Source: Blumeriella jaapii
Lineage: Eukaryota > Ascomycota > Leotiomycetes > Helotiales > Drepanopezizaceae
NCBI GenBank assembly: GCA_009599575.1
Contig: VWND01000004.1
Coordinates: 860,001 to 924,000, forward strand
Direction of reading: 5' to 3'
DNA: 64,000 bases
The notes below the pieces were generated by a model. That model ran no database searches. It was not told the origin of the DNA and worked only from the letters and a program-made list of their open reading frames with translations. Both the position numbers and the translations under genes were made by a program. How positions within the stretch are numbered: the stretch's first letter is position 1; each line of letters starts with the position of its first letter. This document shows positions 19,783-29,672 of this stretch, in pieces.

Positions 19783-20373
19783 ACTCCCGCCTCATTCAGT
19801 GTGATAGGATTGCTCGGTGAATTTTTGAGGCAGGTAAGAGAGAAGAGGCGTGTTTCTCACATGGACTGGCGTTGCTTCCCATGATTCATGCAAGGCGTTC
19901 CGGAATCGTGGCTGGACGACGAGGTAGACTGAGTTGATGAAAACATCACATCGATCTTGATGTGTCCTGTGAATGCCTATGTTCGATCTTGTCGAGTGCG
20001 TTGTTGACTGTTTAGACTGTCAAGTCGGTGATGTACAGTGACACAGGTCTCACCTGTCCGCTGTGTAAGATATGATATGACTCTTGATTTGCAAGAAATG
20101 GCCAATTTTCATGCTTGTTTGGAAGCAGATGTAAACAAACTCTTTTAACCTGGCCATCTAGTCCCATCCACGACACGAGGCACGATCCAAGGACTCGCCA
20201 TGTCACGTGACGTACATAGGCTCAGCTCAGCCAATCAACACCGCCCAATTCAAAGCTCATCCGGGTTAGGATTCTCTCCAGGGAACCTCATTTGATCTGA
20301 ACCACCCGCAACACGCGCCAACAACTCGCCCCATTGAGCCATTTGATATCGTGCGCTGCGATAACCTGCCGAG
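19783..20373. promoter_or_regulatory. QCR6 upstream region with CCAAT boxes and CACGTG palindrome
   Basis: Two CCAAT boxes at 20,231-20,235 and 20,245-20,249 lie about 130 bp before the QCR6 ATG. A perfect 10-bp palindrome GTCACGTGAC is at 20,202-20,211. In fungi CCAAT is bound by the HAP complex and CACGTG by Cbf1-type bHLH factors, both linked to respiratory genes. Use here is inferred. The rest (19,783-20,190) holds no recognised feature. Confidence 0.5.
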
Positions 20374-21441
20374 ATGGGATTCTTTGATAGTTTCAGCGAC
20401 CTGCTGGAGGCGGCGCTGCCATGGAGCTCAGCCGAGGCGGAGGCCCAGAAGGAAGAGGAGACCGAGGATGTAAAGGTATGTTTTGGCCCTCAACTTTCCT
20501 TTCGGCAGAGCAGATGAGCGACGGCGGCGGACAGGCAGATGGAGGGTTGATGGTAGAATTGGGGGGGTATGGGCGCCATTGGGTTGGGCTGGATGGCGAG
20601 GAGGCAGATCTTGTGGGCTGTGGCCGATGGAGCTGCTCGATTCTCTTCAGGAAGGGGACAGGAAACATGCTGATGTGTTCTCAAAAACAGGAAGAATCAT
20701 CCGAGAAGGCCGAAGCACAAGCGGAAGAGGCTGATGAGGAAGAAGAGGAAGAGGAAGAGGAAGAGATGGTCGATCCCAAGGACCAGTTCGAGCAGGGTGA
20801 GTACCATCTTTCTTCAGGGCCATCTAGGTATCTAGGTGGATCGTGTTGGACGCCAAACAGTCGAAGAGAGAAACGATTTGGGGCCGGACCGAGGTGTGAA
20901 GGTTGCGACAAGAGTACACCGTTGCCTGCGTTAAAGCGCCCAACACCACAAGAAACCCGCCTACATCTCATTAGCAGCTTTGCCTTGAACAAACCGGGAA
21001 ACATGTTTGATTCAAGGTTTCGGCCGGGCCAGATCTTCTAAATGATGCCGCCTTATGAGAGTCTCCGTCGTCAAATTCTTCGAGACCAAGGCCGTTTCCT
21101 GTAGGCCGGGGGCGACACACATGCGGAATCCGGTCGTCTCAGACAATGCAGGAAAAAGGCCAGAGAAAAAACAACCGCGCACATCATGCTGACCTCTGCA
21201 GAATGCAAAGAATCCAAGCAATGCTCCGCCCCAAAGCACCACTTTGATGAGTGCGTCGAGCGTGTTACCGGTGCTACGCACAGTACCGACAAGAAGCACC
21301 CAGACGAGGATTGCGTCGAGGAATGTAAGTGATGAGTTGGAGACATTGCTTCAGAATGTACGTTGACATTGCTTAGTCTTCCACCTCGCTCACTGCGCCA
21401 GCTCCTGCGCCGCACCAAAGCTCTGGGCTGCTCTCAAGTAG
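20374..21441 (+). CDS. qcr6: Cytochrome bc1 complex subunit 6 (hinge protein)
   Basis: Acidic intermembrane-space subunit of respiratory complex III that assists cytochrome c1-cytochrome c interaction. Four exons, 20374-20475, 20691-20796, 21202-21324 and 21377-21441, give 131 aa. The N-terminus is MGFFDSFSDLLEAALPWSSA. A long acidic tract of Glu and Asp (residues about 40-60) follows. Then VDPKDQFEQ is spliced to ECKESKQCSAPKHHFDECVE. The end DEDCVEEFFHLAHCASSCAA PKLWAALK supplies the paired cysteines of the helical hairpin. Introns are 215, 405 and 52 bp; the 405-bp one is long for this locus. All phases close and the total is divisible by three. Confidence 0.95.
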
Positions 21442-22282
21442 AAGATTGCCCTTTTTCATACGACAACACTGCATCCAATATGCCCAGACGACTCATTAGA
21501 TGACGGGGGACGATTGGTGGTACTGTAAGGCGAGCCTGTACAAACGCATAACACACACCTTTTTTGAGCGAGGGTTCTGCATGTACACTAGTAGGAAAAA
21601 GCTATAGACGGAGCCTGGATTCCTCTGCAACGTGTAAAACCCGAGGAGGGAGTGATTCTTGCCCCGATGTACGTTGCGGTGCTTCCCAGTGGTGGCTTTG
21701 TCCTTCGAGTGTTGGACCGTGGCATCTTCTACCAATCTTTCACTTCCTACAGTACATGCTTCTTTGTCGAGTCCACCATGGGTTGATATCAAGCCAGCTT
21801 GGTTGCCACCAGAAACCAATCTCGACTTGAAGAGTAGAGCTCGTCTTGCTCCAAGGTTCGAGACCCTGAACCTGGACTGATAGATCCGGAGGTTCGGGAT
21901 CCAATCCTGGTCGCTACCAGTTCATCGTGCATCTTATGGGATCATGATATGACTGTTTACATTCCTATGATAGAGCCCTTCCTGTGCAGACTCGAAACAC
22001 AAGATAAGGATTGATTACAATAACGCTAACAAGAACTTCTGGAGGTCGGCTCTCTTTAGGCCCAGGGGTGCTACAGTACTTCGAGGTCTTCGCCCGGAGC
22101 CGGCCCGAGACCTCATCATTTCTACCAAGAGCTCTTCCGCCTCCCATCTCACGGCTGTGCAAAGCCAAGTAAGTAGCTGTCGAATCTCACGATCCTCAAT
22201 ATATTTACAGTACAGTACCAAAGCCAGTGTGAAAGCTTAGCAAAGCTCGGATCGCCGCTTACACCACTAATCCGGGGTAGAG
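21442..22282. other. Intergenic region between QCR6 and MFS transporter
   Basis: About 840 bp, presumably QCR6 3' UTR and transporter promoter. It contains TACAGTACAGTAC at 22,206-22,218, about 65 bp before the transporter ATG. No gene or RNA was recognised. Confidence 0.35.
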
Positions 22283-24184
22283 ATGATCCCCAAGAGGCTG
22301 GGGCCAGACCCAGGAAACAATGTCGAAGCTCCGAAGAAAGCAGAGCCTCAAGAGCCAGTAGCCCCGAAGGCAGACCATACCGGCGTCGCCGTCCACCAGA
22401 AAGAGACTCTGGGAGAGATCTTGCCGGGCTGGACGATAACGCGACCGACGAGAACGCGAGGCTTGAAAGCCAAGGGCAAGGGCAAAGGCAAGGGCAGCTT
22501 CACGAAGCCAGACCTGGGCATGGACGAATCGACCGTGGATCGCAGCCATGACAAGAACATTGGCGGCTTCAAGGAATCGACAGAGATCACTGGGCGTGGT
22601 GATGGGCTTGACGGATTACATGATATCCGCAGCGACGACGAGCTCTTGGGCTCCGACGACGAAGGCGACGCAGCGCGACGCGCTCCCGCGCATCTGGGGA
22701 GCGAGGGGACAGCTGGGGACGAAGGGACGATAGCCGGCGGCGACACGACATTCAAGGTCTACAAGAGGAGGTGGTTCGGATTAGTTCAGCTGGTTCTCTT
22801 GAACATCATCGTCTCGTGGAATGTAAGTTCACTCGTGGTCCAGCCAACCGCATCTCAGCCTCGCTAACACAACACAGTGGCTCTCGTTCTCGGCGAATTC
22901 GACGACAGCCGCTGAGTACTACAATGTAACATCGTCCAGCATCAACTGGCTCAGCACGGGCTTTCTCTTCGCGTTCGTCGTGGCATCTCCGTTTGTGGTT
23001 TACACACTTCACCGTGGAGGCCCGAAGTGGTCCATTATCATCGCTTCTGTGCTTCTCCTGGTGGGGAATTGGATCAGATATGGAGCTACCCGATCAGGGA
23101 CGCATGGTAGTTTCGGGGGTCTTATGTTTGGACAGGTTTTGACAGGACTGGCGCAACCGTTTGTCTTGGCTGCTCCGACGAGATACTCGGACCTGTGGTT
23201 CACAAATCGTGGAAGAGTTGCTGCTACCGCAGTGATGAGTCTTGCTAATCCACTGGGTGGTGCTTTGGCTCAACTAATCGGCCCGGCGTGGGTACACAAG
23301 CCTTCTGACATTCCCAACCTGGTCTTGTATATATCTATCATCGTATGTACCTCCTCCGTAGTGCGGATGAGGCTGACATGCAATTCAAGGCAACTGTTGC
23401 TACACTTCCCTCATTTTTCCTTACGGCGAAGCCTCCGACACCCAGCTCTTACTCTGGGACCCAACCAAAGCTTCGACTCACCACGTCAATCAGGTCACTC
23501 TGCTTGTCTCCGGAATTTTGGATGATCATGATCCCTTTTGCAATTTATGTGGGACTGTTCAATAGTATCTCGTCCTTGCTCAACCAGATCCTCCAACCTT
23601 ACTCCTTCACGGAGGACGAAGCTGGTATTTCCGGAGCTCTCTTGATTGCGGTAGGTCTGGTGGCTTCAGCCATCACGTCACCCATCATCGACAAAACTAA
23701 ATCCTATCTTCTGGCCTGCAAAGTTTTGGTACCTGTCATTGCCGTCTGCTATCTAGCATTCACTTGGGCACCGCAGACGCGAACCATAGTTGCGCCATAT
23801 GCCATTCTATCTCTCCTCGGCGCCGCGTCGTTCAGTCTTGTGCCCATTGTTCTGGAATACCTGATAGAAATCAGCCACCCTGTTGCGCCTGAGGTTAGCA
23901 GTACCATTTCCTGGACCAGTGGCCAATTCCTGGGAGGGATATTCATTCTCATCTCCGACGCTCTTCGTGCTCCGGGCCCCAATGACGGCACGGCTGACGA
24001 CCACACTGATCGGCCGCCGGGAAACATGTTCAGGACGTTGATCTTTCAAACTGTTCTCGCGCTAGTGGTTGTTCCGCTTCCGCTTGCACTGGGCTGCTGT
24101 GGCAGACACGGAGGGGCGAGGATGAGGAGAGTAGATGCCGATAAAGAAGCTGCGGGAAGAGGAAATATTGCGGACGGTGGATAG
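22283..24184 (+). CDS. MFS transporter, FLVCR/SLC49-like
   Basis: Three exons, 22283-22822, 22878-23342 and 23390-24184, with 55- and 47-bp introns, give 599 aa. Residues 1-160 are a hydrophilic, charged cytosolic N-terminus. About twelve hydrophobic segments follow, starting at RWFGLVQLVLLNIIVSWNWL. Segments include GFLFAFVVASPFVVYTL, WSIIIASVLLLVGNWI and MFGQVLTGLAQPFVLAAPTR. WFTNRGRVAATAVMSLANPL and GGALAQLIGP are close to the FLVCR pattern (heme or choline transporters in animals), and FTEDEAGISGALLIAVGLVA is in the second half. The cargo in fungi is unknown. It converges with the next gene. Confidence 0.88.
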
Positions 24185-24509
24185 GTTTCGGTTTGATCTA
24201 GAACCTTTGTTTATTTAGATGTATCTACCGTGATGGGAAAATCCTGATTGGATGTATCACGACTGCTTCAACTCTGATTCTCTCGAGGTCTCCAATGGGA
24301 GTGACGTCTCTCTTCGTCTTTCAGACCTGTGCCATATGGCAAGCGAGTACAGCTTACTCTCAAGTGAATTTGGGGTTGTTTGGTACAACTCACAGCATCG
24401 AATGAGGTTCAAGGCCTGGGTTTGGGTTTGGTCGTTAATTCATGACTAGATACCTTTTGCAAGGGGAAAAAAGCAAGCCAGCATCACGAGCAGTACTGGC
24501 CTTGCAAGC
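24185..24509. other. Convergent intergenic region
   Basis: 325 bp of 3' flanks between the MFS gene and the minus-strand conserved gene. Nothing else was seen. Confidence 0.3.
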
Positions 24510-25472
24510 TTATTCCATACCCACATTTGCGCCGAGCTGAAGCTTTACCGTGGAAGAAGCCTGCTGCTGCCGCTGCTGCTGCTGCTCCTTCTCCTTCTCC
24601 ATCTCCACCCTACTACGATCGCGTTCAGCGCGCCTCTTGAGCTCCTTTTTCACCCTTCGCTCCACCTTAGGCTCCTCACAGCCCGTGACCATCTTGGCCG
24701 TGGGTTCCGCCGTCATGGACATGGCATCCAGCTTGCGCATTGCGCCCTGGAGATTCCCTGGAATGGTCGACGTCAGCGATTGCCACCGTGAGGTCGTTTG
24801 ACGAGGTAGATAGAGAACGAGCCCTGCCCGCGAGCGGCTGGAGAAATGCAAGACGAGATTTCCAGAAGAGAAAGATGCTGGCTCTTACAGTAGGCGTCCA
24901 GATCGAAGCCTTCGTAGCCGTTCGCCTACATCGAGCCCAGCACCAGTCAGTCCATGCCCCCATTCCCAAACCACCCACCAGAAACAGGAGCTGCCTTGTA
25001 CTCACCTGAGCCAGCGCCTCCGCCAGCAACTTGCTCCCCAGATCCGCCCTCCCGGCCCCAGGCCCCTTGTAATCCCTCGCCCAGCGGTGATGGGCCATGC
25101 GTACGGTGCTCTCCCACGACTGCCGCATCTGCTCGCGCGTGACGAAGCGCGAGCTGTTGCTGTTGAGACGATGCACATCCCGCGCAAACTGGCCGTACTT
25201 GACATCGTGGACGAGCTGGTCGAAAGGCACCTCGGCCGGCTTCTTGATCTTCGTCGTCGCTCCGCGCCCCTTCTTCCTTCTTTCTTCGGCGGTGCTGCGA
25301 GCCACGACCTTTGCATTTCCATGGCCTCCGCGCTGACGTCCCCAGGCGGCGCAGCTGGCGGGAGGGAGAAATCCATGGCGGCGGCGGGTGTCGCCATGTT
25401 GCGGGCGACGTTTCGTGCTGGCGTGGCCGCGAATAGTTGTAGGACGTTGCGTTCTCTTGGACCCTCATCCAC
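24510..25472 (-). CDS. Conserved fungal protein of unknown function, 5' end unresolved
   Basis: Exons 3 and 2 are firm: 24757-24510 and 24925-24889, with introns 24,758-24,888 and 24,926-25,005 (GTAAGA and GTGAGT donors). Exon 1 runs up from 25,006 and is clearly coding to about 25,305: ATTKIKKPAEVPFDQLVHDV, KYGQFARDVHRL, MRQSWESTVRMAHHRWARDY. Splicing then yields ALAQANGYEGFDLDAYWNLQ GAMRKLDAMSM. The C-terminus is highly charged (KELKRRAERDRSRVEMEKEK, then poly-Gln). That frame has no in-frame ATG. Plausible starts (ATG 25,472 or 25,397, reading MATPAAAMDFSLPPAAPPGD) are in another frame, so a frameshift near 25,300 or an unseen intron is needed. I do not recognise the family. Confidence 0.6.
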
Positions 25473-25900
25473 CGACTCAAAAAAAGACTCGAAGGCGATC
25501 GTCTCCCAAGCCGAATTTCTTTTTTGTTCCAGGAAAGCTTATTAGTGGATACCTTTGCTTTACAGCAGCAAAAGAAAGCATGTCGGGTATGTTGTGGTCG
25601 ATGCTGTTGTGAGTGGAGCTGTACAGTAGGTACGTAGGAGGTACATAATAGTCCTGCAGATATCCCCAGGTCCGTAGACTGCGCGCTACACAACGACTGA
25701 GGCTACATGCTACATGTGCTTTGCCTCTCGGAAGCCTCCTTAGGTGTTGACCAGTGCTGCATTATTGACATTCGACATGAGATCTTGAACCATATTTAAA
25801 CCCCGGTTTCTTTGCTTCTTTGTGGTGCGTTGTTTAAATACAGTGTATACCTACCTACCTACGCGTATATCTGGCTGTTCTTCTATCCTTCCTCTCGCCT
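25473..25900. other. Intergenic region with tacc microsatellite
   Basis: Between the unknown gene and the P450 3' end. It holds ctgtacagtagg at 25,619 and a short (tacc)n run at about 25,850-25,862. No gene was seen. Confidence 0.35.
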
Positions 25901-27630
25901 CTAGTCCACTCGCTCGAACTTCAAGACTAGCCTGTTGCTCTGCGGCCCCACGGTATATCCATCCTCTTGCTCGATCCCCTCATCGTCCACGATAAACGTG
26001 CGGAAGTTGGAGTAAACGGCTGCGAGCACAAGTTTGATTTCTGATATCTCATTAGCCACGCTTCAGTCGCTCTGCGCCCAAACACGGCCGCAGAAAGGAG
26101 TCAAGTACCGTGAACAGCGAAGTGGTTCCCAACACACATCCGCCCGCCACTGCTGAAAGCCCAGAACCAACGGTCTCGCTCTCTGTTCTGCTCCTCAGTA
26201 CGTCCATTCTCGTCGTCCAGCCATCTTCGGTAATCGAACTTCTCCGGCTCTGGATACACTTGTTCGTTTCGGTGTAGGCTGTGTGCTTGAGCTCCAACTC
26301 GTACACCCCCAGGGATGCCCGAGAACTTGCCCAACGTGCATGATGGGAATGGTGTTTGGCGAGGCTGGCTTCCTGGGATTGCAGCGTCGAGACGCAATGA
26401 TTCCATCATGATTGCGTGCAAGACTGGAAGATTGTCTAGGTCCCTTGAGCTAGGCAGCTCCTTCTTGTTGTTGGAGAGAAGCATGTTGGGCGAGAGTGCG
26501 AGAAGCTCGGCCCGGAGTCTGTCCTGCAACTGGGTATCTTGCGAGAGGTGCCATGAGATGTAAGTGAGCATGATCCCGGATGTTTCGTGTCCTGCAGCCA
26601 GATGGTCTATCATCTCACTCGCGATGCTAAGCTCCGGGTGCTGGAGCGCGTCTGTGATTAGAACGGACTTGTCTCCCTTGGAATCACGTTCCTTTTGCAT
26701 ACCGTTCAGCATGGCGCGGAACACGACAGGTTCATTTCCAGGATCCGCATCTTCGGCGGCGTGACCGTTTGTGATATAAGCCAAAGTAGCATCGCAGCGC
26801 TCCTGAGTCCAAGCTTCAAGCTCATTGTTGTGGTCATCGACCCATCTCGGAACTAGAAAGATTCCAATCTTTCTGAGAAAACGATTCAGTCTAGGGAGCT
26901 CTTGGGACCAAAATGTGTGTCCCTTTCGACTGTAGTAGAGAGATAGCCAATGCTTTCGATACGCCTGGTCATCAAGGAATCTACTGCTGTTCTTCAGACC
27001 AAATTGGTAGGCCGTAATGAAGTCGAGGGTCGTTGCGTTCCAGATCTCGTGGATTTCAATGCCATCCGTGGACATCTGTGGTGTCGAAGCAGCCGTAAGA
27101 ATGGGGAGAAGGCGATCGTAAAGTATGGACTGCGCCTGTCTATGGAGAGCGGGGGAATTGTGGATGTTAGATTTGGAGTAGACATTGGAAATCATACGCT
27201 TCTTCGCCGAGTGAGGCTTGGAGTGCCAAGCCGAGAACATGCATGGAACACTTGAGAGTATGTCAGAGTGTTTGCTTGACATTCAGACACGGGAAACATC
27301 TTACCCATAGTTGTCGAATACCGAGTACCATTCTCCCTTCTCAAAGCCTCCCGCATAGACCGTTCTCAAGCTAGCAAGATCGTTGACGCTGAGCTCGTTC
27401 GGCGCTAGTCGGATCACTGGGCCAAGCTTTTGGTGAGCAGCGTGAGTCTCACGGTTTTCACGGTTTTGTAGCCTGGTCCAAAAGATCCAAAGTGGTGATA
27501 TGGGTGCCGACCAGTGAGCGTTGGTAATTTCAGATAGCGGTGAAAGGAAGACTGGATAGATGGCGAATTTGTAGATGGCGAGGAGGGAAAGGGTCAGGAA
27601 CCCCAGGATGGGAATGCTGAAGATCGGCAT
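25901..27630 (-). CDS. Cytochrome P450 monooxygenase
   Basis: Three exons, 27630-27305, 27250-26109 and 26040-25901, with introns of 54 and 68 bp, give 535 aa. The N-terminal membrane anchor is IFSIPILGFLTLSLLAIYKF AIYPVFL. The hinge region is APISPLWIFWTRLQNREN. The splice makes FDNYGVPCMFSAWHSKPHSA. The I-helix oxygen motif is DHLAAGHETSG; K-helix ExxR is ESLR; the heme loop FSSGGRMCVGN carries the Cys ligand and is followed, after the second splice, by HFAVHEIKLVLAAVYSNF. All hallmark residues are present, so the gene looks functional. Substrate and CYP family cannot be read from sequence. It is the last intact gene before the AT-rich repeat block, and its codons show no RIP damage. Confidence 0.93.
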
Positions 27631-28133
27631 TGAAAAAGCCTTTCCTTGAGATAATGTCCAGAAGTATGCTATTGATTACTTCGTAGGGTTTGGCAGATCT
27701 GTAATGCCAAGTATAACGGTGTGGTCTTTTCTGCACACGTATTTATATCACCTGACCCTCGCTTATGCGAATGCACCGTGACCTACAGTAGTGTGGTAGC
27801 CTCATGGCATAAGGCCACTCTGGCGCACAAGCCAGCTCGCACACACCTTATTCTTTTCTTTTTTTTAGAATTCGTTTTAGAGAATAAAAGCATATTTCGA
27901 AAAGTAATTATTTTATTTCAATTAGTATTTCAGCGCAGGGCTTTCGTACAAGCTTTTGTTCGCAGTTAAATTATTGCATAAAGGCCAGAAAAAATCAGAT
28001 CGGCACCCGGAAAAAAAAGATCGGAATATTCAAAATAGCTTTTATACAAAAGTATTATTGAGTTTTATTTTAAAAACGATTACGTAACGAATTAAAAAAA
28101 ATTATAAAAAAAATTGTGACGGTTCACTGTTTT
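27631..28133. other. Transition from gene block to AT-rich block
   Basis: P450 promoter followed, from about 27,850, by a sharp drop in GC. At 28,115 there is a short match (TGTGACGGTTCACT) to the sense start of the family A LTR, perhaps a remnant. No gene was seen. Confidence 0.45.
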
Positions 28134-28402
28134 TGTGACGATTTAATCAGTCGGAGGGCTGGGAAATCAATCAACTGGTCGCCACGTTCATAAGGTATAA
28201 AAAACGAGCCTTTGGTTTTGTAACAAAAATATTCATTTGAAATTAATAATTGCCAAAAGTAAAAGTTACTTAATAAAAAAAGCTTTATATATATAAATAA
28301 TTTCTATAGTTAATAAAAAACCTATCAGAAAACCAGGAAGCTTGCAATTATACGTAATTGCTGAAATAATACGAAAAAGAACAAAAAAAATAAATCGTTA
28401 TA
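28134..28402 (-). repeat. Family A LTR, tandem copy 1
   Basis: Starts TGTGACGATTTAATCAGTCG and ends at the RIP-changed form of ATCGTCACA. About 268 bp. Oriented with the element's sense strand on minus, because its right end is where internal sequence follows in complete copies. Heavily AT-shifted. Confidence 0.85.
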
Positions 28403-28409
28403 TTATTTT

Positions 28410-28678
28410 TGTGACGATCTAATCAGTCGGAGGGCTGGGAGATCAGTCAACTGGTCGCCGTGTTCATATGGTATAAGAAACGAGCCTTTGGTTCTGTAAC
28501 AAAGATATTTATTTAAAATCAACAATTGCAAAAAGCAAAGGTTGTTAAGAAAAAAGAGTCTTATATATATAAATAGTTTCCATAATTGATAAGAAGACCT
28601 ATCAGAAGACCAGGAAGCTTGCAGCTACACGTAGTTGCTGGGGTAATACGAAAGGTGGCAAAAAAGTGAATCGTTACA
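28410..28678 (-). repeat. Family A LTR, tandem copy 2
   Basis: Same sequence as copy 1 with fewer transitions. The terminal gtgaatcgttaca is followed by a partial repeat of the end (gtaaatcgttatactacc) before copy 3. Confidence 0.85.
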
Positions 28679-28704
28679 AAAAAGTAAATCGTTATACTAC
28701 CTTT

Positions 28705-28973
28705 TGTGACGATCTAATCAGTCGGAGGGCTGGGAGATCAGTCAACTGGTCGCCGTGTTCACATGGTATAAGAAACGAGCCTTTGGTTCTGTAACAAAGA
28801 TATTCACTTAGAATCAACAACTGCAGAAAGCAGAGGTTGCTAAAAGAAGAGAGCCTTATATACATAAATAGTCTCCACAGTTGATGGGAAGACCCACCAG
28901 AAGACCAGAGGGCTTGCAGCTACACGTAGTTGCTGGGGTGACACGAGAGGTGGCAAAAGAGTGAATCGTCACA
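28705..28973 (-). repeat. Family A LTR, tandem copy 3 (least mutated)
   Basis: 269 bp with clean termini TGTGACGATC and ATCGTCACA, and most C/G positions intact. It is followed by ctaccccccc, the complement of the polypurine tract, and about 10 bp of internal sequence before copy 4. It is the best reference for this family's LTR. Confidence 0.88.
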
Positions 28974-28996
28974 CTACCCCCCCGTCCGAAAAATAA

Positions 28997-29265
28997 TGTG
29001 ACGATCTAATCAATCGGAGGGCTGGAAGATCAGTCAACTGGTCGCCGTATTCATATAATATAAAAAACGAGCCTTTGGTTTTGTAACAAAAATATTCATT
29101 TAGAATTAACAACTGCAAAAAGCAAAAGTTGCTAAAAAGAAAAAGCCTTATATATATAAATAATTTTCATAATTAATAGAAAAACCCACCAAAAGACCAA
29201 AGGGCTTGCAGCTACACGTAGTTGCTGGAATAACACGAAAGATAATAAAAAAATAAGTCGTTATA
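28997..29265 (-). repeat. Family A LTR, tandem copy 4
   Basis: Fourth LTR in the row, AT-shifted, followed by the complement of the polypurine tract (ctattttcccgtccg) and real internal sequence. Confidence 0.86.
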
Positions 29266-29672
29266 CTATTTTCCCGTCCGAAAAAAGCGCGCTTTCGAGC
29301 TTTTATTTATTAGTACGTCGCTATTTAAATAATCGTACGAATCCAAACTTTCGGAATACGCTTTCAGCAAATTTACAAGTTTTGCAAAAAAACCGGAAAG
29401 CTTTTTATGCGCCAAATAAAAATCGCGCATCTTTAGAAAAGCGTATATAAAATCAAACGCGGAATACCACGTGAAATCTTTATTTAAGCCTATTTAAAAA
29501 GTTTTATACTAAAAGATCTTCCGCTGCATTCGATAAGCGATTAATTCTTCGATTTCGTATTTAAGCTTATCAGTTATATTAATAAATTTAAAAGCTAGGT
29601 TAACCTGATTTAAAAGCGCGTCGTCAGCTGCTTTACGCAATCGATTAGCGTGAAAACTGGATATACGTTTAT
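29266..29672 (-). mobile_element. Family A internal fragment (end of pol, chromodomain region)
   Basis: Aligns by eye with 47,447-47,845 of the complete minus-strand A copy, the part that encodes the pol C-terminus on the minus strand. It is cut at 29,672 by element E. Frames are broken by RIP stops. Confidence 0.75.

Noticed and set aside
25306..25330. A 14-nt intron (GTCGTGGCTCGCAG) to join frames in the unknown gene
   Set aside because: Far below the minimum length for spliceosomal introns; a frameshift or an unseen exon is more likely.
16837..27630. Secondary-metabolite cluster (RraA-like, MFS, P450 nearby)
   Set aside because: No backbone enzyme or pathway regulator is present, and QCR6 and other housekeeping genes lie between; the MFS protein is FLVCR-like, not a drug/toxin exporter type.
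28134..29265. Evenly repeated units resembling a CRISPR-like or satellite array
   Set aside because: Units are about 268-bp LTRs with TG...CA ends shared with complete retrotransposons; the context is eukaryotic.
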